Shown one piece after another: positions 1-7,190 of a stretch of 46,139 nt of DNA (within the stretch, counting starts at the first letter, position 1; each line of letters starts with the position of its first letter). Origin of the DNA: Botryobacter ruber (GTDB taxonomy: Bacteria; Bacteroidota; Bacteroidia; Cytophagales; Hymenobacteraceae); the NCBI RefSeq assembly GCF_003347595.2, contig NZ_QCZK02000048.1, forward strand, positions 1 to 46,139, given 5' to 3'. Position numbers and translations under genes: made by a program. The notes beneath the pieces were generated by a model that did not search any database, was not told the origin of the DNA, and was given only the letters and a program-made list of their open reading frames with translations.

Positions 1-1
1 C

Positions 2-130
2 AAGCTCGTTTACCTGGTGGTGATGAATGTAGAGAAAAAATGGACGATGCCACTGCCTAACTGGGCCTTGACTTTCTCTCAGCTTTTTATCATGTTTGAG
101 GAAAGACTCAGGACCCACCTGAGGGTTTGA
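2..130 (+). CDS. IS256-family (mutator-type) transposase, C-terminal fragment cut by window edge
   Basis: An open frame enters from the left edge and ends at TGA 128-130, giving 42 residues. It contains LVYLVVMNVEKKWTMPLPNW followed by a segment with FEERLRTHL. The KKWTMP..W motif followed by an aromatic helix is the usual C-terminal signature of IS256/mutator DDE transposases. Only the tail is visible, so neither the catalytic DDE triad nor the integrity of the element can be judged. A strong hairpin lies directly after the stop and a probable terminal repeat about 50 nt further on, as expected for the right end of a complete insertion sequence. Confidence 0.8.
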   Translation, partial: KLVYLVVMNVEKKWTMPLPNWALTFSQLFIMFEERLRTHLRV

Positions 131-169
131 CTTTTTTGATGTTAGGCTAAAGCCGTAACATCAAAAAAG
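131..169 (+). terminator. Hairpin directly after the transposase stop
   Basis: CTTTTTTGATGTTA (131-144) is perfectly complementary to 156-169. An inner GGCT/AGCC pair closes an AA loop. The 14+4 bp stem starts one base after the stop and carries T-rich and A-rich bases, so it could terminate transcription in both directions and shield the element from read-through. Confidence 0.65.
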
Positions 170-182
170 CCATTAAAAAAAT

Positions 183-210
183 GAGTGACACAGTTTCGTT
201 TACACTCCCC
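183..210 (+). repeat. Probable right terminal inverted repeat of the IS256-type element
   Basis: The sequence GAGTGACACAGTTTCG then TTTACACTCCCC lies about 55 nt after the transposase stop. IS256-family ends typically begin (read inward) with a GTGTAAA..ACAGTGTC-like string, which fits this segment in reverse. The left end lies outside the window, so the repeat cannot be confirmed by pairing and the exact boundary is uncertain. Confidence 0.4.
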
Positions 211-252
211 AACAAAGTCCCTGAAAGCTGTTAGTACAAAATAGAACTATAG

Positions 253-282
253 AAACACCCGGTTTTCCGCCGGGTGTTTTTT
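253..282 (+). terminator. Rho-independent terminator of a gene lying left of the insertion sequence
   Basis: AAACACCCGG (253-262) pairs with CCGGGTGTTT (270-279) and is followed by a T tract. No gene lies between it and the IS end. It probably belongs to the gene left of the element, with the IS inserted between that gene and its terminator. Confidence 0.7.
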
Positions 283-322
283 ATTTCGCCCATCCTTTTT
301 CCTTTGCCTCTCGTCCTTTCTT

Positions 323-330
323 TATATTTG
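323..330 (+). promoter_or_regulatory. Bacteroidota-type -7 promoter element
   Basis: TATATTTG matches the TAnnTTTG -7 consensus. A TTTG at 303-306 could serve as the -33 element with a 16-nt gap. It sits 24 nt before the hydrolase ATG. Confidence 0.55.
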
Positions 331-354
331 CTTTTCAAGATAAACAGCAACACT

Positions 355-1140
355 ATGGCAAACACCACCTACTCCGACAGCGGCTCCGGCAACGTACTTG
401 TTTTTCTGCATGGCTTCTGCGAAAGCAAAGAAGTCTGGGCCGATGAATTTCTGAAGCCGCTGCAGCAAAAGTTCCGCACCATTGCCCTGGATTTACCGGG
501 CTTCGGCGACAACACCCAAAACATCAGCAACTACAGCATGGAAAGTATGGCCGATGACGTGAAAAAGCAGCTCGATGCGCTGGGGGTGCAGAAGTGCCTC
601 CTGGTCGGGCATTCGATGGGCGGCTACGTCAGCATGGCGTTTGCCGAGAAATACGGTTCTATGCTCGACGGGCTCTGCCTCTTCCATTCCTCCGCCCTTC
701 CCGACACCGAGGAGAAGAAAGAAAACCGCACCAAGACCATTGCCTTTGTAGAGCAGCATGGCGTGGACGCCTTTATCAACCCGTTTATAGAGCCGCTCTT
801 TTACGAAGGAAACCGCTCCAGGCTGCGGCAGGAAATAGAGCTGATGAAGCGCATCGGCAAGCAAACGCCAAAAGAGAGCATTACCGGTGCCCTGGCTGCC
901 ATGCGCGACCGCCCCGACCGGACACAGGTGCTGCGGCAAATCGGATGCCCGGTGCTGTTTATCGTCGGGAAAGAAGACGGGGCTGTGCCGCTTGAAAAAG
1001 TACTGGAGCAATGCCACCTGCCAGACCGGAGCTTTGTTTTTTTCCTGAGCGAGACCGGGCACATGGGCATGTTCGAGCACACCTCCGAAACCCGGAAGGC
1101 TGTGGAGAAGTTTGCCGAAACTATTTATGAGCAGGGGTAA
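355..1140 (+). CDS. Alpha/beta-fold hydrolase
   Basis: A 261-residue cytoplasmic alpha/beta hydrolase of unknown substrate. The oxyanion-hole region is FLHGFCESKEVW. The nucleophile elbow is GHSMGG with Ser at about residue 87. The acid is probably the Asp in VGKEDGAVP, and the catalytic His lies in ETGHMGMFE near the C-terminus, so the triad looks complete. I start at ATG 355 because the upstream in-frame extension would begin at a GTG inside the preceding terminator, and a TAnnTTTG promoter lies between the two. The gene overlaps the following MFS gene by 14 nt, so the two are co-translated. The family covers esterases, haloperoxidase-like and aminoacrylate-type hydrolases, and the sequence does not decide between them. 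Confidence 0.9.
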   Translation: MANTTYSDSGSGNVLVFLHGFCESKEVWADEFLKPLQQKFRTIALDLPGFGDNTQNISNYSMESMADDVKKQLDALGVQKCLLVGHSMGGYVSMAFAEKYGSMLDGLCLFHSSALPDTEEKKENRTKTIAFVEQHGVDAFINPFIEPLFYEGNRSRLRQEIELMKRIGKQTPKESITGALAAMRDRPDRTQVLRQIGCPVLFIVGKEDGAVPLEKVLEQCHLPDRSFVFFLSETGHMGMFEHTSETRKAVEKFAETIYEQG

Positions 1141-2416
1141 AACCAAACACTCCTCTAAGTCAGTTTACTTGAAATCCGCAAAAGAAACACAGTTGCCGCC
1201 AACTCCTGTGGCGCCTCCGGGCTATTTACTGCCGGTAATTGTGCTGTCGCAGTTTGCAGGCACTTCGCTTTGGTTTGCCGGCAATGCGGTGCTGCCCGAG
1301 CTGCAACAGGAGATGCACCTGCCCGGCAGCGGCACCGGTTTGCTTACCTCTGCCGTGCAGCTGGGTTTTATCCTGGGTACTTTTTGTTTTGCGTTGTTAT
1401 CGCTGGCCGACCGCGTGTCGCCGCGCCTGCTGTTTATGGGCTGCGCTTTGCTGGGAGCAGGAGCAAACGCTTTGGTGGTAGCTGCAGCAGAAAGTTTAAG
1501 CACTGTTTTGCTGCTGCGGGCGGCAACCGGCTTTCTGCTGGCAGGCATTTACCCGGTAGGCATGAAAATAGCCACCAGCTGGTACAAAAGCGGTCTCGGG
1601 AAAGCCATTGGCTACCTGGTAGGCGCGTTGGTTATCGGTACTGCTTTTCCGCATCTGCTGCGGGCGCTGGGGGCATCGCTGCCCTGGCAAACCTTGCTGC
1701 TGCTCGTTAGCGGGCTGGCTGCTGCCGGTGGGGTGCTGATGTACGTGCTGGTGCCGCAGGGGCCCTACCTGGGTAAAGGCGCTGTTTTTAATGCCGGTAA
1801 CATGCTGCAGGTGTTCCGGGTGCGGGAGTTCCGGGCGGCAGCTTTGGGTTACTTCGGGCACATGTGGGAGTTATATACTTTGTGGGCTTTTGCGCCTTTT
1901 CTTATATCCGCGGCCTTGCCACAGCTAGCACCGTCAGAAGTATCGATGTGGTCGTTTGGGGTGATTGCGGCGGGGGCAGTGGGTTGTGTGGGTGGCGGAT
2001 ATGCTTCGCAGCGCTGGGGCAGCGCCAGGGTCGCTTTCTTGCAGCTCTTTGCTTCGGGATTATGCTGTGTGCTTTCGGTGATAGTGCTGCAGTTGCAGGC
2101 ACCGCTGCTGGTTCTGCTTTTCCTGCTCGGCTGGGGTGTGGTAGCGGCGGGGGATTCGCCGCAGTTTTCGGCACTGAACGCCCAGAAGGCCCCGCCCCAT
2201 CTGGTCGGGACGGCTTTAACGGTGGTGGTTTGTATCGGCTTTGCCGTTACCATTGCAAGTATCCAGCTCATGGACTACCTGCTCACGCTCTGGCCGCCGC
2301 ATGCTATGTTCGGCCTACTAGCGGCAGGGCCTGTTGCTGGTCTGCTTTCGATGCGGCGCCTGCTTGTGAACCAGGAAGGTAATCAGCACAGCAGCCCTAA
2401 CAAAAGCACGCGTTAG
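1127..2416 (+). CDS. MFS transporter
   Basis: A 429-residue polytopic membrane protein of the major facilitator superfamily with about 12 hydrophobic segments after a polar N-terminus. FAGTSLWFAGNAVLPEL in the first helix, and an Arg-rich cytoplasmic turn (LADRVSPRLLF) after helix 2 where MFS proteins carry their A-motif, support the family. The Ser/Gly/Ala-rich helices are typical. Resemblance is to nitrate/cyanate-type MFS carriers, but the substrate cannot be read from sequence. ATG 1127 lies within the 3' end of the hydrolase, so translational coupling is likely. The last codons form one arm of a 20-bp hairpin that encloses the stop codon. Confidence 0.88.
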   Translation: MSRGKTKHSSKSVYLKSAKETQLPPTPVAPPGYLLPVIVLSQFAGTSLWFAGNAVLPELQQEMHLPGSGTGLLTSAVQLGFILGTFCFALLSLADRVSPRLLFMGCALLGAGANALVVAAAESLSTVLLLRAATGFLLAGIYPVGMKIATSWYKSGLGKAIGYLVGALVIGTAFPHLLRALGASLPWQTLLLLVSGLAAAGGVLMYVLVPQGPYLGKGAVFNAGNMLQVFRVREFRAAALGYFGHMWELYTLWAFAPFLISAALPQLAPSEVSMWSFGVIAAGAVGCVGGGYASQRWGSARVAFLQLFASGLCCVLSVIVLQLQAPLLVLLFLLGWGVVAAGDSPQFSALNAQKAPPHLVGTALTVVVCIGFAVTIASIQLMDYLLTLWPPHAMFGLLAAGPVAGLLSMRRLLVNQEGNQHSSPNKSTR

Positions 2417-2441
2417 CACCGGCTTTTGTTAGGGCTGCTGT
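2388..2441. terminator. Perfect 20-bp hairpin spanning the MFS stop codon
   Basis: Bases 2388-2407 (ACAGCAGCCCTAACAAAAGC) are perfectly complementary to 2422-2441. The 14-nt loop holds the stop codon TAG at 2414-2416. The hairpin lies between two convergent genes and probably ends transcription from both sides. It has no clear T tract, so it may also act as a barrier to 3' exonucleases. Confidence 0.65.
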
Positions 2442-2454
2442 TGAAAAAGGAAGG

Positions 2455-2880
2455 TTAGTCCGCTTTCAATTCCATTCTGGAACCATCGTTGGCCACCAAT
2501 ACCATTTCATTTTCTGTCAGTTCTTCCACCGTAAAGTTTTCTGAAACGCCTTGTCCCTCAAACTGCAGCGATAAGCGTTTTGCAGCTTTATCGTACGACC
2601 AGGTGCCTGTTTGCAGCGTGCCGCCGCCCCCGAGCGCAAAACGGCCATCGGCATAAAACTGCATGGTTTCCTGCTCTTCTGCATCGGTCAGTTTGTCTTT
2701 ATCGCCTGAGGCAGTCAGTTCTTTGTCGGCACGCCAGGTCTTGCTGTTTCCACCCGAAATCATAGCCTGGTCGCCGGTTTTGTCTTCGCCGCCGCAGCTT
2801 ACCATGGCCAGCGTTAGCAGAAGCGCCATCAGGTAGTGCCACTGGCCAAACAGCCTTTTCCTATTTTTCATGTTGTTCAT
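2455..2880 (-). CDS. Lipocalin-like small lipoprotein
   Basis: A 141-residue predicted lipoprotein. A basic N-terminus (MNNMKNRKR) and a hydrophobic stretch end in the lipobox AMVSC. The mature part begins with Gly/Asp-rich residues. It contains KTWRADKE, MQFYADGRFAL, GTWSYDKAAKRLSLQF and FTVEELTENEMVL. This order of beta strands (a W at the start, then FYADGRF, GTWSYD and a 'EL..NEMVL' strand) is typical of the lipocalin-like lipoproteins common in Bacteroidota. Ligand and role are unknown. A second in-frame ATG lies three codons in. The gene is convergent with the MFS gene. Confidence 0.8.
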   Translation of the reverse strand: MNNMKNRKRLFGQWHYLMALLLTLAMVSCGGEDKTGDQAMISGGNSKTWRADKELTASGDKDKLTDAEEQETMQFYADGRFALGGGGTLQTGTWSYDKAAKRLSLQFEGQGVSENFTVEELTENEMVLVANDGSRMELKAD

Positions 2881-3078
2881 AGTTTTTTTGTTTTGTTTAC
2901 GCCTGCCGCTTCACCGGTTTCAGCAGGTTTGAGTGATTACGGCCTTTGCTACAATTAAGTTAAACTTAAATACAGGCGTTAGTTTAAACCACAACCAACT
3001 GTATAAGAAGGCGTACAATTAGGTTAGCATCAGGTGTCTGGTGCTTTTACTGAAGTTTGACTTAAATTAATTAATGAT

Positions 3079-3408
3079 ATGGGATTGTTGGATTTTTTTA
3101 AAAAAGGAAAAGAAGAGCCGGCAAAAGGAACAGGGCCGGTGGTAGGAACCCAAAAAGTGTCGCAGGCGCCCGGACATCCGGAACACGGCTTTTTTAGTCC
3201 GAGCGATAAGCAGCAGATAACCGATACGTCTGCAAACCAGGATGTGTACACCGTGCAAAGCGGCGACTCCTTATCCAAAATTGCTAAAAAGCATTACGGC
3301 AACGCCAATGCCTGGACTAAAATTTACGACGCCAACAAAGATAAAATTGGCGATAACCCGGACCTGATCAGGCCCGGACAGCGTTTTGTAATTCCGCGCG
3401 ATAAGTAG
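3079..3408 (+). CDS. LysM domain protein (YgaU/Kbp-like tail)
   Basis: A 109-residue cytosolic-looking protein with no signal peptide. The N-terminus (MGLLDFFKKGKEEP) is followed by a polar linker. A single LysM domain occupies roughly residues 54-107: VQSGDSLSKIAKKHYGNAN, then WTKIYDANKDKIGDNPDLI and a closing RPGQRFVIP. This matches the LysM half of the potassium-binding protein Kbp/YgaU, but the BON domain of that protein is missing here. LysM folds bind N-acetylglucosamine polymers, or act as structural modules in cytosolic proteins. A strong terminator follows the stop. Confidence 0.88.
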   Translation: MGLLDFFKKGKEEPAKGTGPVVGTQKVSQAPGHPEHGFFSPSDKQQITDTSANQDVYTVQSGDSLSKIAKKHYGNANAWTKIYDANKDKIGDNPDLIRPGQRFVIPRDK

Positions 3409-3416
3409 TTCGCGGT

Positions 3417-3475
3417 ACTGACAAAAAAAGAGCGGCAGGTTTTAAAATGAAACCTGCCGCTCTTTTTTTGTCAGT
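3417..3475 (+). terminator. Rho-independent terminator, 26-bp perfect stem
   Basis: Bases 3417-3442 (starting ACTGACAAAAAAAGAGCGG) are perfectly complementary to 3450-3475, with a 7-nt loop. The A7/T7 runs let the hairpin work on either strand. It ends the LysM gene. Confidence 0.88.
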
Positions 3476-3507
3476 ATGTAACGGAGAACGAGCCGGGTTC
3501 GGTTTGG

Positions 3508-3540
3508 TGCAGCAGTGGGTGTGGTGGCAGGTGCAGAACA
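3508..3540 (+). repeat. Dispersed GCAGCAGAGGCTG repeat, copy 1
   Basis: GTGCAGCAGTGGGTGTGGTG followed by GCAGGTGCAGAACA. This is a diverged copy of the eleven-member intergenic family. It lies between the LysM terminator and the ndk terminator. Confidence 0.75.
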
Positions 3541-3561
3541 AAAATCCGGGTGGTACAAATA

Positions 3562-3599
3562 AAAAACGTCCGCTGAAAAAGGCTTCAGCGGACGTTTTT
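3562..3599 (-). terminator. Terminator of ndk
   Basis: AAAAACGTCCGCTGAA (3562-3577) pairs perfectly with 3584-3599. Read on the minus strand the stem is followed by a T tract. It lies 22 nt past the ndk stop. Confidence 0.85.
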
Positions 3600-3620
3600 A
3601 CAATTCTTTTTCCGGGGAAA

Positions 3621-4040
3621 TTAGGAACGCTCGTCGGCAGCGAAGAAGAAGTCGCCTTCGATCTGTGCGTTCTCGTCAGAGTCGGAACCGTGCACGGCGT
3701 TGGCTTCGATCGACTTGGCATATTTCTTACGGATAGTACCTTCTTCGGCTTGTGCCGGGTTGGTAGCACCAATCAGCTTACGGAAATCTTCCACAGCGTT
3801 GTCTTTCTCCAGGATCATGGCTACGATCGGGCCAGACGACATATATTTTACAAGATCGCCGTAGAACGGACGCTCTTTGTGTACTTCATAAAATTTACCG
3901 GCACGCTCCTCAGTCAGCCTTGTTTTCTTCATTGCAACAATGCGGAAGCCGCCTTCCTCCATCATTTTAGTGATGCCACCGATGTGGTTTTCTGCCACTG
4001 CATCCGGCTTGATCATGGTAAATGTGTATTTTCCTGCCAT
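3621..4040 (-). CDS. ndk: Nucleoside diphosphate kinase
   Basis: A 139-residue enzyme that moves the gamma-phosphate from ATP to other (d)NDPs through a phospho-histidine. The length matches the family. The N-terminal TFTMIKPDAV carries Lys11. The signature NAVHGSDS holds the phosphorylated His117 and is preceded by IEA. Arg and Thr residues of the nucleotide site are present in FRKLIGATNP and EGTIRKKYA. The gene has its own terminator and a TAnnTTTG promoter element 40 nt upstream. That region is shared divergently with nrnA. Confidence 0.97.
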   Translation of the reverse strand: MAGKYTFTMIKPDAVAENHIGGITKMMEEGGFRIVAMKKTRLTEERAGKFYEVHKERPFYGDLVKYMSSGPIVAMILEKDNAVEDFRKLIGATNPAQAEEGTIRKKYAKSIEANAVHGSDSDENAQIEGDFFFAADERS

Positions 4041-4080
4041 GTCTTTGGGTTGTTATAATGTATAATTCTTTTTCGAAGCG

Positions 4081-4088
4081 CAAAAGTA
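4081..4088 (-). promoter_or_regulatory. -7 promoter element for ndk
   Basis: On the minus strand this reads TACTTTTG, an exact TAnnTTTG match, 41 nt before the ndk ATG. No clear -33 TTTG lies at the usual spacing. Confidence 0.5.
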
Positions 4089-4110
4089 GTGTATTTGTTT
4101 AAATAAAGAA

Positions 4111-4118
4111 TACTTTTG
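4111..4118 (+). promoter_or_regulatory. -7 promoter element for the nrnA operon
   Basis: TACTTTTG on the plus strand is identical to the ndk -7 element on the other strand, so the two form an inverted pair 22 nt apart. A TTTG at 4094-4097 is closer than the usual -33 spacing. Use of this site would leave a 5' leader of about 140 nt before ATG 4267. Confidence 0.45.
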
Positions 4119-4266
4119 GTTGCAGTTTCGCTTCGTGTGTAAGCCCTTTTTCCGGTTTATATGGCAGAGTTCGCTTCGCGAGTACCGTTTTTATTGCTTT
4201 AGAAGTTATTTCTTCAGAAATTCGCATCTTATTTCCCTATTTATCAGAGGATTTATCTGTAGCAGT

Positions 4267-5289
4267 ATGCATGATATTCTTGCTCTAAAAGAGCTACTTC
4301 GCGAGCCTAAAGAGGTGATGATCACGACACATCATAAACCGGATGCCGATGCATTGGGTTCTTCTTTGGGTCTGGCAGGCTACCTTAAAAAGAAAGGGCA
4401 CCGGGTTACGGTAATTACGCCGTCCGACTATCCTGCGTTTCTGGCCTGGATGGAAGGGAACGACGATGTGCTGGTGTATTCGGAGAAAAACGATGCGCTG
4501 GTGCAACGCATTATTGCCGAATCGCAGGTTATTTTCTGCCTCGATTTTTCTACCCTCGCCCGTATCAACGAAATGGGGCCTTATATACGTGAGGCAAAAG
4601 GAACAAAAGTGCTGATCGACCACCACCTGGAGCCTGAGGCATTTGCCGATCTTAACTTTTCCAATACTTCTGCCGCCGCTACCGCTGAACTGGTTTACGA
4701 TGTAATAAAAGCTATGGGCGATGGCGATATGATCGATACCAGCATCGGCGAATGTTTGTATGCCGGCATCATGACCGACACCGGCTCATTCCGCCACCCC
4801 AGCACCTCTAAAAACGTGCACCTGATTATTGCCGACCTATTGCAGATAGGGGTAAACACCTCCAACATCCACCGGCTTATCTACGACAGTTCCACCGAAC
4901 TGCGGCTGCGCTTCCTGGGGTACGCCCTCAAGGACAAACTGGTGGTGCTGCACGACTACAAAACGGCTTATATTGCCATCACAGCCGACGAATTGAAAGC
5001 CTATGATTCCAAAACAGGCGATACCGAAGGCTTGGTGAATTTTGCTTTGTCCATAGAAGGTATCGTGTTTGCCGCCGTGATCATAGACCGCGGACAGGCT
5101 GTTAAGATTTCGTTCAGGTCGGTGGGCAACTTTTCGGTAAACGACTTTGCCCGGAAGCACTTTAATGGCGGCGGACACCGCAATGCCGCAGGCGGCATGT
5201 CGCTGGAGCCTCTCGATGCCACGGTAGCCAAATTCGAAAGCCTTATCCCGCTTTATAAAGACCAGCTGCTCAGCAGCACCAGCAAGTAA
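4267..5289 (+). CDS. nrnA: DHH/DHHA1 phosphoesterase, NrnA-type oligoribonuclease / pAp phosphatase
   Basis: A 340-residue cytoplasmic enzyme. Such proteins degrade nanoRNAs of 2-5 nt and dephosphorylate pAp, replacing Orn in many bacteria. Catalytic DHH-domain motifs appear in order: THHKPDADALGSS, the Asp of FCLDFSTLARIN, the DHH triad in LIDHHLEPEAF, and MTDTGSFR. The C-terminal DHHA1 motif is GGGHRNAAGG. Length fits the family. I start at ATG 4267 (MHDILALKELL) because upstream in-frame residues (many Phe/Arg) do not resemble the family. A 22-nt gap links it to the FKBP gene downstream. A cyclic-dinucleotide phosphodiesterase of the GdpP/DhhP group is the main alternative; no extra N-terminal domains support GdpP. 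Confidence 0.92.
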   Translation: MHDILALKELLREPKEVMITTHHKPDADALGSSLGLAGYLKKKGHRVTVITPSDYPAFLAWMEGNDDVLVYSEKNDALVQRIIAESQVIFCLDFSTLARINEMGPYIREAKGTKVLIDHHLEPEAFADLNFSNTSAAATAELVYDVIKAMGDGDMIDTSIGECLYAGIMTDTGSFRHPSTSKNVHLIIADLLQIGVNTSNIHRLIYDSSTELRLRFLGYALKDKLVVLHDYKTAYIAITADELKAYDSKTGDTEGLVNFALSIEGIVFAAVIIDRGQAVKISFRSVGNFSVNDFARKHFNGGGHRNAAGGMSLEPLDATVAKFESLIPLYKDQLLSSTSK

Positions 5290-5311
5290 AAAATTTATCA
5301 ACCTATAGAAA

Positions 5312-6325
5312 ATGTTATTTAAAACAAAACTCTTATTGCCAGTTATTGCTGGTGCTTTTTTGTTTCAGGCATGCGACAAAAAAAGTGACAAGTTTTATAC
5401 CACGGCGAATGGCCTGGAGTATAAAATTTTTGAAAAGACCGATAAAGGCGAGTATGAGCCAAAAGGTAAGGTAGCAGACAACGACACTACAGGAGCCCGA
5501 ATCGGTCAGATTGTAGCGGTGCATATGGCTATCAAAAATGCCGAAGACTCTACACTGGTGGATACGCGTGAGCAGAAGCCTGCTTTCCCGGCGTTTATCC
5601 CGGTAATGGAACCTACCATGAAAGGTGGCTTGGAAGAAGCCATTATGATGTTGTCGCCCGGCGATAGCGGTGTGTTCAAAATCAACGCCGATTCACTTTT
5701 TGCCCATACGTACCGTCAGCCGCTTCCGCAGGAAATTAAGCCGGGCAGCAAACTGACGTTCTTCATTAAAATGGAGAAAGTAATGACAAGAGCAGAGGCT
5801 GAAGTAGAGCAGCAGAAGGTAATGGGCGAAATGCAGAAGGCTGCACAGGCACAGTTCCTGGAGCGTCTGCGTACCGATAGCGCTACTGTTGCTCAAATCG
5901 GGAAAGACAGTGTGATCATTGAATCTTACATCAAGGAGAAGAACCTGAAGAACGTGCAGAAGTCGCCAATGGGTGTTTACTATGCCGTTACGCAGGAAGG
6001 TACAGGTCCGAAGGCTAACACCGGCGACATGGTGTCGGTGTACTACAAGCTGTCGTTCCTGGACGGAAAAGAGCTGGAGTCTAACTTTGGCAAAGAGCCG
6101 TTCACGTTCCCGCTTGGCCAGGGACAGGTAATTCCGGGTTGGGACGATGCCTTTACGCAGTTAAAAGAAGGCAGCAAGGCTATTCTGCTGGTGCCATCAT
6201 CGTTGGCCTATGGAGCCCAGGAAAGAGGACCGCAGATGCCGGCGAACTCTATTCTGCGTTTTGATGTTGAGCTGGTAAATGTAGAAAACCAGGGCAGCAC
6301 AGCCCAGAATAATCCAGAGCAATAA
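5312..6325 (+). CDS. FKBP-type peptidyl-prolyl isomerase, lipoprotein
   Basis: A 337-residue lipoprotein with lipobox LFQAC after a hydrophobic signal. Residues about 35-160 form a divergent FKBP-like region (YKIFEKTDKGEYEPKGKV, LEEAIMMLSPGDSGVFKI). A Glu/Gln-rich helix (about 155-215) follows, then a canonical FKBP domain (about 215-325) with VYYAVTQEGTGPKANTGDMV, VIPGWDDAF and LAYGAQERG. It probably acts as a foldase at the periplasmic face of a membrane. The duplicated FKBP arrangement with one weak copy is common in Bacteroidota. It is the second gene of the nrnA cluster. Confidence 0.92.
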   Translation: MLFKTKLLLPVIAGAFLFQACDKKSDKFYTTANGLEYKIFEKTDKGEYEPKGKVADNDTTGARIGQIVAVHMAIKNAEDSTLVDTREQKPAFPAFIPVMEPTMKGGLEEAIMMLSPGDSGVFKINADSLFAHTYRQPLPQEIKPGSKLTFFIKMEKVMTRAEAEVEQQKVMGEMQKAAQAQFLERLRTDSATVAQIGKDSVIIESYIKEKNLKNVQKSPMGVYYAVTQEGTGPKANTGDMVSVYYKLSFLDGKELESNFGKEPFTFPLGQGQVIPGWDDAFTQLKEGSKAILLVPSSLAYGAQERGPQMPANSILRFDVELVNVENQGSTAQNNPEQ

Positions 6326-6339
6326 TTAAATTTCTTTTT

Positions 6340-6894
6340 ATGAATTTCCACTCTATCCTTTTACTTCTTAAAAACCGAATTTCAGTTGCCGTAGTTGTGC
6401 TGGTGGTGCTTGTTGCCGGTGTTTCCGCGTGCCAGACCGAAGATCCTTATGCTCGTATGTATCCCAGGTTTGATGTAGAAAAGCAGAAAGCACAGGACGA
6501 AAAGGATATTCGTACCTACTTCCGGAAAAACAACATCGATACTACGGCGGCAAATACGAATCTTATTAAAACGGCTTCGGGGCTGTATTATTTAAGAGTA
6601 AAAGAAGGAACCGGCGATCTGTTAAAGACCGGCGACAAGGTGGATGTTCATTACATAGGCAAATTTTTATGGGGACAGGAGTTTGATAACTCTTACAACA
6701 GAGGGTCGGCTTTTCCTGTAACGATTGGCACCACCAGCGTGATCAAAGGCTGGACAGAAGGGCTAACACTGATGAAAGAGGGAGAAGAAGGATTTTTATT
6801 TGTTCCCTCTCATCTGGCTTATGGTCCGTATGACCAGCGTGGTTTTGCAAACATGGTGCTGATTTTTGACATGACTGTTCTCGATAAACATTAA
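6340..6894 (+). CDS. FKBP-type peptidyl-prolyl isomerase, small lipoprotein
   Basis: A 184-residue predicted lipoprotein with a long hydrophobic signal ending GVSAC. The linker is charged (about residues 35-75). One FKBP domain covers about residues 75-183: YYLRVKEGTGDLLKTGDKV, VHYIGKFLWGQEFDNSY, VIKGWTEGL and FVPSHLAYG. The FKBP active-site aromatics (Tyr in VHYIG, Phe/Asp in EFDNS, Trp in KGWTEG, Tyr in LAYGP) are in place. The start is 14 nt after the preceding FKBP gene, so this is an operon of two periplasmic isomerases. A strong terminator follows. Confidence 0.92.
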   Translation: MNFHSILLLLKNRISVAVVVLVVLVAGVSACQTEDPYARMYPRFDVEKQKAQDEKDIRTYFRKNNIDTTAANTNLIKTASGLYYLRVKEGTGDLLKTGDKVDVHYIGKFLWGQEFDNSYNRGSAFPVTIGTTSVIKGWTEGLTLMKEGEEGFLFVPSHLAYGPYDQRGFANMVLIFDMTVLDKH

Positions 6895-6911
6895 ATCCTG
6901 CCTGAAAAGGT

Positions 6912-6954
6912 AAAAAGCGGAGGGGTTGTGCACTGCATGGCCCCTCCGCTTTTT
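6912..6954 (+). terminator. Terminator of the nrnA-FKBP operon
   Basis: AAAAAGCGGAGGGG (6912-6925) pairs with CCCCTCCGCTTTTT (6941-6954) across a 15-nt loop, followed by more T residues. Confidence 0.88.
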
Positions 6955-6980
6955 TATTTAGCGCCGTTTGCAGGTTTGAA

Positions 6981-7020
6981 GGAGCAGCAGAGGCTGTGGT
7001 GGCTGGTGCAGCAGAAAATT
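6981..7020 (+). repeat. Dispersed GCAGCAGAGGCTG repeat, copy 2
   Basis: GGAGCAGCAGAGGCTGTGG then TGGCTGGTGCAGCAGAAAATT. This near-consensus copy lies 26 nt after the operon terminator. The remaining bases up to the serpin start (7021-7190) show no motif I recognise. Confidence 0.85.
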
Positions 7021-7190
7021 TTGGTTGTTTTTAAAGCTTTTCAGGCGTTGACCAGAAATGAATTCCTTTATGCAACCATTGCTGGCGTTCAGGGGTCAAC
7101 AGTATAAAGGCGATAGCAGGAAAGGTGTGCCAACCTTGCCGCTGCTTCAGCTTTTACTAATGTTGTTCCAGCTAACGAAACCGGTATACT

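Noticed and set aside
3447..4058. 203-codon plus-strand frame opposite ndk
   Set aside because: Antisense to ndk and it starts in a terminator.
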